Assembly: GCA_902805805.1 (NCBI GenBank)
Contig: CADCUE010000169.1
Coordinates: 1-9,700 of the forward strand
Length of the DNA: 9,700 bases
Direction of reading: 5' to 3'
Source: an uncultured Frankineae bacterium
Lineage (GTDB): Bacteria; Actinomycetota; Actinomycetes; Mycobacteriales; SCTD01
Shown: one piece after another, positions 1 through 6,057 of the stretch
Layout of the letters: each line of letters opens with the position of its first letter
How positions within the stretch are numbered: the first letter of the stretch is position 1
Made by a program: the position numbers and the translations under genes
Notes under the pieces: generated by a model
Told to the model about the DNA's origin: nothing
The model's input: the letters and a program-made list of their open reading frames with translations, nothing else
Databases searched by the model: none

Positions 1-279
1 GGCGTGGGCGCCGACGGTGTAGCGGCCGTCGGCGGGAGGCGGGGAGAAGCCGAAGCCGGGCAGGTCGACGGCCTCGGCGTCGACCACACCGGCGAGCGCG
101 CCCATGAGGTCGGTCCAGTTGGTGGCCGAGCCGCCGAGACCGTGCACGAACAGACCCGGCTCACCGCCGTCCGGCCCGCGCCGGACCCAGAGGTCGCCGA
201 CCTGCCGGCCGGGCCACTGCGGTCGTACGCCCTCGTGGGCAGGGAGCTCGCGCTCCGACAGGGTGACCGGGTGCTTCAC
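1..279 (-). CDS. Alpha/beta hydrolase, N-terminal part (cut by window start)
   Basis: This is the first 93 codons of a minus-strand gene that runs off the left edge. The protein shows the opening of an alpha/beta hydrolase fold. Residues 43-50 (LFVHGLGG) form the first core strand and the HG oxyanion-loop motif, followed by SATNW. Residues 71-79 (VDLPGFGFS) are the classic 'D-x-P-G-x-G-x-S' strand and turn. The nucleophile elbow, the acid and the catalytic His lie outside the window, so substrate and exact reaction cannot be named. The GTG start at 279 has AGGAG at 286-290 on the minus strand with a 6-base spacer. It overlaps the stop of the S51-like gene as GTGA, which implies translational coupling. 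It is the last visible gene of the leftward operon. A hydrolase or acyltransferase of this fold is secure; specificity is unknown. Confidence 0.85.
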   Translation of the reverse strand, partial: MKHPVTLSERELPAHEGVRPQWPGRQVGDLWVRRGPDGGEPGLFVHGLGGSATNWTDLMGALAGVVDAEAVDLPGFGFSPPPADGRYTVGAHA

Positions 280-968
280 GTCGTGCTCCTGTTCGCTGTC
301 TGGCCGGGAGCCAGCTCGGCCCCCGACCGCACCAGCGTCGTCGATCCGCTGCCGACGGCGGTGAGCAGGTCGCCCTCGACGAGCACGCCGGACTGCTCGG
401 GGATCCCGAGGACGGTGACGTCCGGCGGTACGACGGCCTCGACCGCCGCCGTCCAGTCGGGCCGGTCGCCGGTCCAGTGCGGCACGACCAGCAGGTCGGG
501 CACGACGCCGAGGCCGCGCTCCACCCGCGCGCCGCCCTCCGGCAGGACCGTCCAGCCGCCGAGCACCATGGCGCCCGCGCTGGAGCCGCTCAGCACGCCG
601 CCGGCCGCCAGCAGCTCGTGGAGCGCCTCGTCGACGCCGGTCGAGGTCAGGGCGTGCAGCAGCCGCGACGGCGACCCCCCAGGCAGCACGACCAGCCGGG
701 CGCGCGACAGGGCGGCCAGGGCGGCCGCGCGGTCCTCGCGGGCGTCCGGCGCCGCCACGACGTCGGTCGCCCCGAGCGAGCGGAAGTGGCGTACGCCGTT
801 CTCCGTCGCCGTGCGGTAGTCGCTGCCCGGAGTGCCCGCGAGGGCGCTGACGACGACGGGGCCGTCGGCCCGTCGCAGCAGCTCGGCGTCCATGTCGCGG
901 CAGTCCGGGCCGAACTCCGCACCGCCCTGCAGGCAGACGGTGCCCGCGACGCGCGAGGTCGTGCTCAA
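276..968 (-). CDS. Peptidase S51 / cyanophycinase-like serine hydrolase
   Basis: The product has 230 residues and resembles the S51 family (dipeptidase E, cyanophycinase), which uses a class I glutamine-amidotransferase-like fold with a nucleophilic Ser. Visible motifs are LQGGAEFG (13-20) near the N-terminus, LPGGSPSRLL (95-104), and GSSAGAM (128-134) with the probable nucleophile Ser130 in G-x-S-A-G. PHW (163-165) and GIPEQSG (188-194) may supply the His and acidic partners of the triad. No signal peptide is seen, so it is probably cytoplasmic. Its peptide or amide substrate cannot be deduced; the family cleaves Asp-X dipeptides or cyanophycin. The TTG start at 968 overlaps the ku stop (TTGA). 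It has no obvious Shine-Dalgarno but places the glycine-rich first strand where the family expects it, so translation probably depends on ku. The next in-frame ATG (Met26) would remove that strand. Confidence 0.8.
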   Translation of the reverse strand: MSTTSRVAGTVCLQGGAEFGPDCRDMDAELLRRADGPVVVSALAGTPGSDYRTATENGVRHFRSLGATDVVAAPDAREDRAAALAALSRARLVVLPGGSPSRLLHALTSTGVDEALHELLAAGGVLSGSSAGAMVLGGWTVLPEGGARVERGLGVVPDLLVVPHWTGDRPDWTAAVEAVVPPDVTVLGIPEQSGVLVEGDLLTAVGSGSTTLVRSGAELAPGQTANRSTT

Positions 969-1924
969 GCCGACTTGCGGGCGCTGCGCTTGGCCGGCTT
1001 GTCGTCACCCTTGTCCGCCGCCTTGGCACCGGCCTTCTTGGCCGCCTTCTTGGCGGGGGCCTTCTTCGCGGGAGCCTTCTTCGCGGCCGGCTTCTCGGGC
1101 GCCTCGTCGGGCTCGTCGGCTGCAGCGGCGTCGGCCTTGCCGGCCGGGGCGCCCTTCTTGGCGGCCTCGACGCTCGCGCGCAGGGCGGCCATGAGGTCGA
1201 CGACGGTGCCGGACGTCGGCTGGGTCTCCGTCGGCTGCACGACCTCGCGGCCCTCGACCTTGGCCTCGATGACGGCCTGCAGGGCCTCGCGGTACTCGTC
1301 CTTGTACTGGCTGGCGTCGAACTCGCCGGAGAGCGTGTCGATGAGGCTGCCCGCCATCGTCAGCTCCTGCGGCCGCACCTCGACGTCCTCGTCGAGGAAG
1401 CCGAAGTCGGGGGTGCGCACCTCGTCGGGCCACAGCATCGTCTCGAGCACGAAGACGCCGTCGCGCACGCGCAGCGCGGCCAGCGACTCGCGGTTGCGCA
1501 GGGCGACCTTGACGACGGCGACCTTGCCGGACTCCTCGAGCGCGTCGCGCAGCAGGACGTACGGCTTGACGCCGGCCTTGTCGGGCTCGAGGTAGTAGCT
1601 CTTCTCGAAGAAGATCGGGTCGAGCTCCTCGAGGGGGACGAACTGCAGGACGTCGATCGCCCGGTTGGTCGTGAGGGGCAGGTCCTTGAAGTCCTCGTCG
1701 GTCAGGACGACCGTCTCGCCGCTGGACAGCTCGTAGCCCTTGGCGATGTCGCCGTAGGACACCTCCTCGCCGTCGACGGCGGCCACCCGCTTGTACTTGA
1801 TGCGGCTGCCGTCCGAGCGCCGGACCTGGTGGAAGGACACGTCCTTCTGCTCGGTCGCGCTGTAGAGCTTCACCGGGATCGTGACCAGCCCGAAGCTGAT
1901 GGCGCCCTTCCAGATCGACCTCAC
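965..1924 (-). CDS. ku: NHEJ end-binding protein Ku
   Basis: Bacterial Ku forms a homodimeric ring on broken DNA ends and recruits LigD-type ligase and polymerase. The protein has 319 residues. Its N-terminus (MRSIWKGAISFGLVTIPVKL) is the hallmark of the family, and the core includes DLPLTTNRAIDVLQFVP (81-97), FFEKSYYLEPDK (105-116) and ETMLWPDEVR (161-170). The core ends near residue 255. Residues 256-319 are a low-complexity Lys/Ala/Pro tail with KKAPA repeats, like the basic C-terminal extensions of other actinobacterial Ku proteins that add DNA contacts. The GTG start at 1924 has GGGAGG at 1929-1934 with a 4-base spacer. It lies 63 bases after the transporter gene and overlaps the S51-like gene. 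The divergent ligase and polymerase genes about 1.9 kb away are its expected partners. The identification is very secure. Confidence 0.97.
   Translation of the reverse strand: MRSIWKGAISFGLVTIPVKLYSATEQKDVSFHQVRRSDGSRIKYKRVAAVDGEEVSYGDIAKGYELSSGETVVLTDEDFKDLPLTTNRAIDVLQFVPLEELDPIFFEKSYYLEPDKAGVKPYVLLRDALEESGKVAVVKVALRNRESLAALRVRDGVFVLETMLWPDEVRTPDFGFLDEDVEVRPQELTMAGSLIDTLSGEFDASQYKDEYREALQAVIEAKVEGREVVQPTETQPTSGTVVDLMAALRASVEAAKKGAPAGKADAAAADEPDEAPEKPAAKKAPAKKAPAKKAAKKAGAKAADKGDDKPAKRSARKSA
1025..1081 (-). repeat. KKAPA-type repeat in the Ku tail
   Basis: Within the Ku tail, residues 282-300 repeat KKAPA, KKAPA, KKAA, KKAGA. At DNA level this is a short direct repeat with a period of 12-15 bases built on GCCTTCTT on the plus strand. 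It explains the low complexity here and is a likely site of length variation by slippage. Such lysine repeats resemble histone H1-like tails; a DNA-binding role is inferred. Confidence 0.85.
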
Positions 1925-1928
1925 GGCG

Positions 1929-1934
1929 CCTCCC
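1929..1934 (-). promoter_or_regulatory. Ribosome binding site of ku
   Basis: GGGAGG on the minus strand lies 4 bases before the GTG at 1924. It fixes the ku start and shows ku can be translated independently of the upstream transporter gene. Confidence 0.75.
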
Positions 1935-1987
1935 TACCCGAGCCCCGCCGGGCCACCCGACCGGCGTCGGACAGCGTACGGCGAAGA

Positions 1988-2842
1988 TCAGCCGCGGAGA
2001 AGCGGCCGGTCGGCGGCGACCCGGACCGGGGCTGCCGACTCGAAGCGGCCCAGCCCGAGCGCCCCGGCCAGGGCGAGCACGAAGCCCACCACCGCCACCG
2101 GGACCAGGCCGGCGCGCACGCTGTCACCGAGGAACAGGCCCACGACCGCGGGCACGACGGTCTGGGTGATCACCATGGCCGCCGTCGCCGTCGTCACCGA
2201 GCCGCGCTGCATGGCGGCCGAGTAGACGAAGTACGCCGTCCCGCCGGCGAGGACCAGGACGTACGGCAGCGGCGAGCTCAGCAGAGCGAGCCCCATCTCG
2301 GGCAGCAGCCGGGCGCACACCGCCACGACGCCGAAGCCCGTCCCGGCGAGCAGACCGAGCAGCACCGTGCCCGCCGCACCCGGCACGCGGCGCACGGCGA
2401 CCGCCGTGGCCGTCACGAGCACGACCGCGGCGAGCAGCAGCAGCGGCGCGCGGGACCCGACCGGCGAGGCGGCGCCCTCCGTCGCGGTCGGCGCGAGCAG
2501 CACCAGCCCCAGGACCACGAGGCCGACCGCGGCCCACTGGCCCCGGCCGAGCCGCACGCCGAACACGCGCACCGACAGCAGCGCGGTGACCGCGACGCTG
2601 CCGGCGATGACGGCCTGCACCAGGAACAGCGGCAGGCTCTGCAGCGCGATGATGTGCAGGACGAACCCCAGGCCGTTGAGCGCGAGCGCGGCGAGGAAGA
2701 CCTTCTGCCGGGCGAGCCGGAGCATCAGCCGGGGGTCGAGGACCCCGACGTCCGCGGCGCGCGAGGTGGCCAGCGCCTGCAGGACGGCGGCGACGCCGAA
2801 CAGCGCCATGGCGCCGAGGGCGCACAGCACGGCGAGGATCAT
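1988..2842 (-). CDS. DMT-superfamily (EamA-like) membrane transporter
   Basis: The product is a 284-residue integral membrane protein with about nine or ten hydrophobic segments, near residues 1-24, 47-69, 70-92, 102-118, 132-150, 157-177, 191-211, 217-239 and 247-265. The two-half arrangement (helices before residue 119, then a polar Ala/Pro/Gly linker at 119-131, then a second set) and the short loops fit the drug/metabolite transporter superfamily. Substrates in this superfamily are very diverse, and no motif here points to one. The ATG at 2842 is the first usable start, because an in-frame stop (that of the upstream gene) lies 30 bases earlier; no strong Shine-Dalgarno is seen. It sits between the lipid-synthase-like gene and ku. 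A link to lipid head-group supply or export is possible from position only. Confidence 0.8.
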   Translation of the reverse strand: MILAVLCALGAMALFGVAAVLQALATSRAADVGVLDPRLMLRLARQKVFLAALALNGLGFVLHIIALQSLPLFLVQAVIAGSVAVTALLSVRVFGVRLGRGQWAAVGLVVLGLVLLAPTATEGAASPVGSRAPLLLLAAVVLVTATAVAVRRVPGAAGTVLLGLLAGTGFGVVAVCARLLPEMGLALLSSPLPYVLVLAGGTAYFVYSAAMQRGSVTTATAAMVITQTVVPAVVGLFLGDSVRAGLVPVAVVGFVLALAGALGLGRFESAAPVRVAADRPLLRG

Positions 2843-2872
2843 GGCCGGGCGGTCATCGGGAGGAGCCGGGGG

Positions 2873-3625
2873 TCACACGCCCTCGAGCGCCCGGGCGGGG
2901 ACCGGTGCGTCGCGACGGGCGCTGCGCCGCCGGTGCTCCAGGTACAGGCTCAGACCGCAGTAGTAGACGATGTAGGACAGCGAGATGCCGAGCAGCAGCG
3001 GGTCCGGCGACGGCAGCTGGGCGACGATGACGCCGTAGAGCACCAGCCACACCGCGGAGAAGACCAGGGTCGGGGTGCGCAGCACCAGCATCCGCGACGG
3101 GTAGATGTAGCCGACCGGCACGAGCACGAGCAGGGAGCACACCACCACGATCGTCGAGACGACGGCCGGCCGCAGGTCCATCGCGATCGCGTAGAACGCC
3201 ACGACGTTCCAGTAGCTGGGGAAACCGAGGAAGAAGTGGTCGTCGGTCTTGGCGTCGACCCGGCAGAACTGGTAGCTCGAGGCGACGAGCGGCAGCGCCG
3301 CGACGACGGTGCCGGCGTTGCCCCCGGGCAGGAAGCCGCTCTGCAGGAGCAGCACCATCGGCGCGAAGACGTACGTCAGGTAGTCGACGATGTTGTCGAG
3401 CAGCGCCCCGTCGAACCAGGGCAGCCGCTCCTTGACGTCGTAGCGCCGGGCGAGCATGCCGTCGGTGCCGTCGATGACCAGCGCGGCGAGCCCGAGCCAC
3501 AGCGCGCGGGCGACGTTGCCCTCGACGGCCGCCAGCACGATGAGCAGAGCGAGCACCGCACCGGTGGCGGTGTAGCCGTGCACGACCCAGCTGCGCAGCC
3601 CGGACCACGACCAGGTGGATGTCAT
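2873..3625 (-). CDS. CDP-alcohol phosphatidyltransferase, phosphatidylcholine synthase-like
   Basis: The product has 250 residues and about eight membrane segments. It contains the CDP-alcohol phosphatidyltransferase signature, with D52, D55-G56, A59-R60, G73, D77 and D81, in the stretch DGTDGMLARRYDVKERLPWF and what follows. The gap between A-R and G is 12 residues rather than the usual 7-9. That gap and the segment FFLGFPSYWNVVAFY (131-145) are as I recall them in bacterial phosphatidylcholine synthase (Pcs), which condenses choline with CDP-diacylglycerol to give phosphatidylcholine and CMP in the inner membrane. Few actinobacteria are known to make phosphatidylcholine, so another head-group alcohol is possible. 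The ATG at 3625 has a GAGGA element about 13 bases upstream that is partly inside a hairpin. It is the first gene of the leftward operon. Family is secure; substrate is moderately supported. Confidence 0.85.
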   Translation of the reverse strand: MTSTWSWSGLRSWVVHGYTATGAVLALLIVLAAVEGNVARALWLGLAALVIDGTDGMLARRYDVKERLPWFDGALLDNIVDYLTYVFAPMVLLLQSGFLPGGNAGTVVAALPLVASSYQFCRVDAKTDDHFFLGFPSYWNVVAFYAIAMDLRPAVVSTIVVVCSLLVLVPVGYIYPSRMLVLRTPTLVFSAVWLVLYGVIVAQLPSPDPLLLGISLSYIVYYCGLSLYLEHRRRSARRDAPVPARALEGV

Positions 3626-3641
3626 CGCGTCGGTCCGGTCC

Positions 3642-3672
3642 TCGGGGCTGGGGGCAACGGCGGCAGCCCCGA
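3642..3672 (-). promoter_or_regulatory. 9-bp hairpin upstream of the lipid-synthase-like gene
   Basis: TCGGGGCTG (3642-3650) and CAGCCCCGA (3664-3672) form a perfect 9-bp inverted repeat with a 13-base loop. In the leftward transcript this is a GC-rich stem ending 16 bases before the ATG at 3625, and the GAGGA element overlaps its base. It could modulate translation or act as an operator. Function is inferred. Confidence 0.5.
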
Positions 3673-3684
3673 TGGTGCACCGGG

Positions 3685-3728
3685 GGTTCCTCAACTGTGC
3701 CCCACGCCGGGCTCGGCACGCAGGAACC
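3685..3728. promoter_or_regulatory. Nested inverted repeat between divergent operons
   Basis: Outer arms GGTTCCT (3685-3691) and AGGAACC (3722-3728) enclose inner arms GTGCC (3697-3701) and GGCAC (3715-3719). The element lies midway between the divergent lipid-synthase-like and ligase genes, where promoters for both must be. I could not find a convincing -35/-10 pair for either direction, and it does not match the actinobacterial LexA box. An operator is the simplest reading. Confidence 0.4.
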
Positions 3729-3770
3729 GAGGCAATTCCCGGTGCCGGCCGCGCCCGGGCCGAGGTGGGT

Positions 3771-3776
3771 AGGAGG
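3771..3776 (+). promoter_or_regulatory. Ribosome binding site of the DNA ligase gene
   Basis: AGGAGG with a 5-base spacer to the GTG at 3782 is a near-ideal Shine-Dalgarno and decides the ligase start. Confidence 0.85.
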
Positions 3777-3781
3777 TCGAC

Positions 3782-4849
3782 GTGCCCCCTGAGCGACGCG
3801 TCCCCGCCGGCTCCCGGGGCGGCCGGGCTGCCGCCCGCACCCGCACCGACCTCTCGGCGGACGGCCGGGCACCGCTGCCCCGGGACGTGCGTCCCATGCT
3901 GGCGACGACCGGGCCGCTGCCCGTCGACGACGACGGCTGGGCCTACGAGGTCAAGTGGGACGGGGTGCGGGCGCTGGTCGCCGTGGAGGGCGGTCGGCTG
4001 ACCGTGACCTCCCGCAACGGCAACGACGTGACCGGGTCCTACCCGGAGCTGCACGGTCTCGGGCTGTCGCTGGGCTCGACGCCGGTCCTGCTCGACGGCG
4101 AGGTCGTCGCCTTCGACGCCGAGGGCCGCACCGACTTCGGTCGACTGCAGTCACGGATGCACGTGGCCCGTCCCGGCGCTGCCCTGCGGCGCTCGACGCC
4201 GGTGCAGCTGCTGCTGTTCGACGTGCTCCACCTGGCGGGCGCGTCGCTGCTCGAGCGCAGCTACGACGAGCGCCGGGCGGCGCTCGAGGGCCTGGAGCTG
4301 CAGGGCGAGCACTGGTCGGTGCCGCCGGCCTTCTTCGGCGACGGCGCCGCGGTGCTCGAGGCGACCAGGGCCCAGCGGCTGGAGGGGGTCGTCGCGAAGA
4401 AGCGCAGCTCGAGCTACACGCCCGGCCGCCGCAGCGACTGCTGGCTCAAGGTCAAGCACGTCTCCCGGACCTCCGCGGTCGTCGCCGGCTGGAAGCCGGG
4501 CGAGGGCGGACGGTCCGGACGCATCGGCTCGCTGCTGCTGGGCGTGCACGGCGAGCGCGGCCTGGAGTTCGCCGGGCACGTGGGGACCGGCTTCAGCGCC
4601 GCCGAGCTGGTGTCGCTCGGCCGCCGGCTCGAGCCCCTGCGCCGCGCGAGCTCCCCGTACGCCACCGAGGTCCCGCGCGAGCACGCCCGCACTGCGGTGT
4701 GGGTCGAGCCCGAGCTCGTGGCCGAGGTCGAGTACACCGAGTGGACGCGCGACGGCCGGCTGCGCCACCCGTCGTACAAGGGGCTGCGCGACGACGTGCC
4801 GCCGCAGGACGTCGTCCGCGAGGACGTCCCGGGAAGGGCGGAGCAGTGA
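3782..4849 (+). CDS. ATP-dependent DNA ligase (LigD ligase-domain / LigC type)
   Basis: This 355-residue ligase would seal nicks and end-joined breaks through an AMP-lysine intermediate. The nucleotidyltransferase domain (about 35-230) shows motif I EVKWDGVR with catalytic Lys58, SRNGNDVT (77-84), LLDGEVVAFD (103-112), the LLLFDVLHL strand (143-151), motif IV EGVVAK (201-206) and motif V WLKVK (221-225). The OB-fold domain follows (about 230-340), with VVAGWKPGEG (233-242) and HPSYKGLRDD (329-338), typical of LigD-family ligases. Residues 1-33 are an Arg/Pro-rich unstructured lead. The polymerase domain fused to this ligase in Mycobacterium LigD is here the next gene, overlapping by 4 bases (GTGA). 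No phosphoesterase domain is attached. With ku divergent nearby, an NHEJ role is strongly supported; whether to call it LigC or LigD is a naming matter. Confidence 0.95.
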   Translation: MPPERRVPAGSRGGRAAARTRTDLSADGRAPLPRDVRPMLATTGPLPVDDDGWAYEVKWDGVRALVAVEGGRLTVTSRNGNDVTGSYPELHGLGLSLGSTPVLLDGEVVAFDAEGRTDFGRLQSRMHVARPGAALRRSTPVQLLLFDVLHLAGASLLERSYDERRAALEGLELQGEHWSVPPAFFGDGAAVLEATRAQRLEGVVAKKRSSSYTPGRRSDCWLKVKHVSRTSAVVAGWKPGEGGRSGRIGSLLLGVHGERGLEFAGHVGTGFSAAELVSLGRRLEPLRRASSPYATEVPREHARTAVWVEPELVAEVEYTEWTRDGRLRHPSYKGLRDDVPPQDVVREDVPGRAEQ

Positions 4850-5727
4850 GCACGAAGATCGCCGTGGACGTGGGCGGCCGGCAGGTCGTCCTGTCCAACC
4901 TCGAGAAGGTGCTCTACCCGTCGGTCGGCTTCACCAAGGCGCAGGTGCTCGACTACTACACCCGCATCGCCCCGGTGCTCCTGCCGCACCTGGCCGAGCG
5001 CGCCCTGACGCGCAAGCGCTACCCCGACGGGGTGGAGGGGCAGGTCTTCTTCGAGAAGAACGCTCCGCGCGGCACCCCGGAGTGGGTGCGGACGGTGGAC
5101 CTGCCCTCGCCGGGGTCGAGCAAGGGCCGCGAGCGCATCGACTACGTCGTCGTCGACGACCTCGCCGCGCTCGTGTGGACCGCGAACCTCGCCAGCCTCG
5201 AGCTGCACACGCACATGTGGCGGGTCGACCGCGACTCCCCCGACCTGCTGGTCTTCGACCTCGACCCCGGCCCGCCGGCCACCGTCGTCGACTGCTGCCG
5301 CGTCGCCGACCTGCTGCGCCCGCTGCTGGAGGCCGACGGCCTCGAGCCGCTCGCCAAGACCTCGGGCAGCAAGGGGCTGCAGCTCTACACCCGCGCCGAC
5401 GACTTCTCCTCCAGCGAGCAGACGTCGGCGTACGCCAAGGGCCTCGCGCAGCGGCTGGAGAAGGAGCACCCGGACCTCGTCGTCCACCGGATGACGAAGT
5501 CCCTGCGCGACGGCAAGGTGCTCGTCGACTGGTCGCAGAACAGCGCGGCCAAGACGACGGTGTCGGTCTACAGCCTGCGGGCCCGCGACCGCCCGACCGT
5601 GTCGACGCCGGTCACCTGGGACGAGGTGTCGGCGTGCGTGACGCCCGAGGACCTGGTGTTCACCAGCGACGACGTCCTGGCCCGGGTCGAGCGGCACGGC
5701 GACCTGTTCGGGGCCCTGCTCGACTGA
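4846..5727 (+). CDS. Stand-alone LigD-type NHEJ polymerase/primase
   Basis: The 293-residue product is an archaeo-eukaryotic primase-superfamily polymerase equal to the LigD polymerase domain, which fills gaps and adds nucleotides (often ribonucleotides) at broken ends. Key segments are KRYPDGVEGQVFFEKNAP (57-74), SLELHTHMWR (117-126) and the metal-binding DLDPG, with Asp138 and Asp140. The nucleotide-binding KTSGSKGLQLY (171-181) and VLVDWSQN (225-232), with the third metal Asp228, complete the catalytic core. These positions fall within one residue of those I recall for M. tuberculosis LigD. Length is normal for the isolated domain. The GTG start at 4846 overlaps the ligase stop, and AAGGG at 4834-4838 is a reasonable Shine-Dalgarno. 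All catalytic residues are present, so it should be active and work with Ku and the ligase. Confidence 0.95.
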   Translation: MSTKIAVDVGGRQVVLSNLEKVLYPSVGFTKAQVLDYYTRIAPVLLPHLAERALTRKRYPDGVEGQVFFEKNAPRGTPEWVRTVDLPSPGSSKGRERIDYVVVDDLAALVWTANLASLELHTHMWRVDRDSPDLLVFDLDPGPPATVVDCCRVADLLRPLLEADGLEPLAKTSGSKGLQLYTRADDFSSSEQTSAYAKGLAQRLEKEHPDLVVHRMTKSLRDGKVLVDWSQNSAAKTTVSVYSLRARDRPTVSTPVTWDEVSACVTPEDLVFTSDDVLARVERHGDLFGALLD

Positions 5728-5741
5728 CGCCGGGCGTCGGG

Positions 5742-5794
5742 TGCAGGCTGGGCGCTGGACCGCCCGGCACCGGGTACGGGGCGGACCACCTGCA
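5742..5794 (+). terminator. Nested dyad after the polymerase gene, possible terminator
   Basis: Outer arms TGCAGG (5742-5747) and CCTGCA (5789-5794) enclose inner arms CCGCCC (5760-5765) and GGGCGG (5779-5784). It lies in the 96-base gap after the polymerase gene, where the NHEJ transcript should end. There is no T-run, as is common for actinobacterial hairpins. It could equally be a regulatory stem for the small gene downstream. Confidence 0.35.
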
Positions 5795-5823
5795 GCCCCA
5801 CGCCCGCGCGACGAGGAGAAGAC

Positions 5824-6057
5824 GTGACCGGAGTGCCCGCCGACCGGCTGAGCGACGAGGACCTGGAACGCGAGCTCAAGCACCTCCACGAGACGCGGCA
5901 CGACACGTTCCTGCACGGCAGCGAGGACGCGCTGCAGTTCCACACGCTGCGCACGACCGAGCTCGAGGACGACTACCTGCGCCGCAACCCCGACCGGGTC
6001 ATCGACGCGCGGCGCACGCGGCACGGCTCGCGCGAGCTCTCCGGGCAGGACACGTGA
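5824..6057 (+). CDS. Small conserved actinobacterial protein, probably DUF6158
   Basis: This is a 77-residue hydrophilic protein with no membrane segment or signal peptide. Residues 8-35 (RLSDEDLERELKHLHETRHD and onward through FLHGSEDA) look like a charged helix followed by a conserved 'HETRHDTFLHGSEDAL' block. That block matches my memory of short actinobacterial proteins annotated DUF6158, whose function is unknown. The middle (40-55) continues as a second helix ending in YLRRNPDR; the C-terminus is Arg-rich. The GTG at 5824 has GAGGAG at 5813-5818 with a 5-base spacer, so translation is strongly supported. The stop overlaps the GTG of the acidic repeat protein gene, which suggests the two are made together. 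No function can be assigned. Confidence 0.8.
   Translation: MTGVPADRLSDEDLERELKHLHETRHDTFLHGSEDALQFHTLRTTELEDDYLRRNPDRVIDARRTRHGSRELSGQDT

Noticed and set aside
1973..1978. TACGCT on the minus strand as a -10 element for ku
   Set aside because: It fits TAnnnT but has no -35 partner, and one hexamer match is expected by chance. A separate ku promoter remains possible.
1829..3772. A 647-codon open frame on the plus strand
   Set aside because: It lies opposite the transporter and lipid-synthase-like genes and is a low-complexity Arg/Gly/Asp/His/Gln product with no recognisable domain, typical of antisense frames in high-GC DNA.
3626..4054. A longer N-terminus for the lipid-synthase-like protein
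   Set aside because: The extension would cross the divergent promoter and overlap the start of the ligase gene. The family domain begins just after the ATG at 3625.
3955..4845. An upstream extension of the polymerase frame through the ligase gene
   Set aside because: The translated product before 4846 is Arg/Gly/Ala low complexity and out of frame with the real ligase. The GTG at 4846 begins right where the polymerase domain begins.
4414..6024. A 536-codon open frame on the minus strand
   Set aside because: It is antisense to the clearly coding ligase and polymerase genes and shows no domain, so it is a GC-bias shadow.
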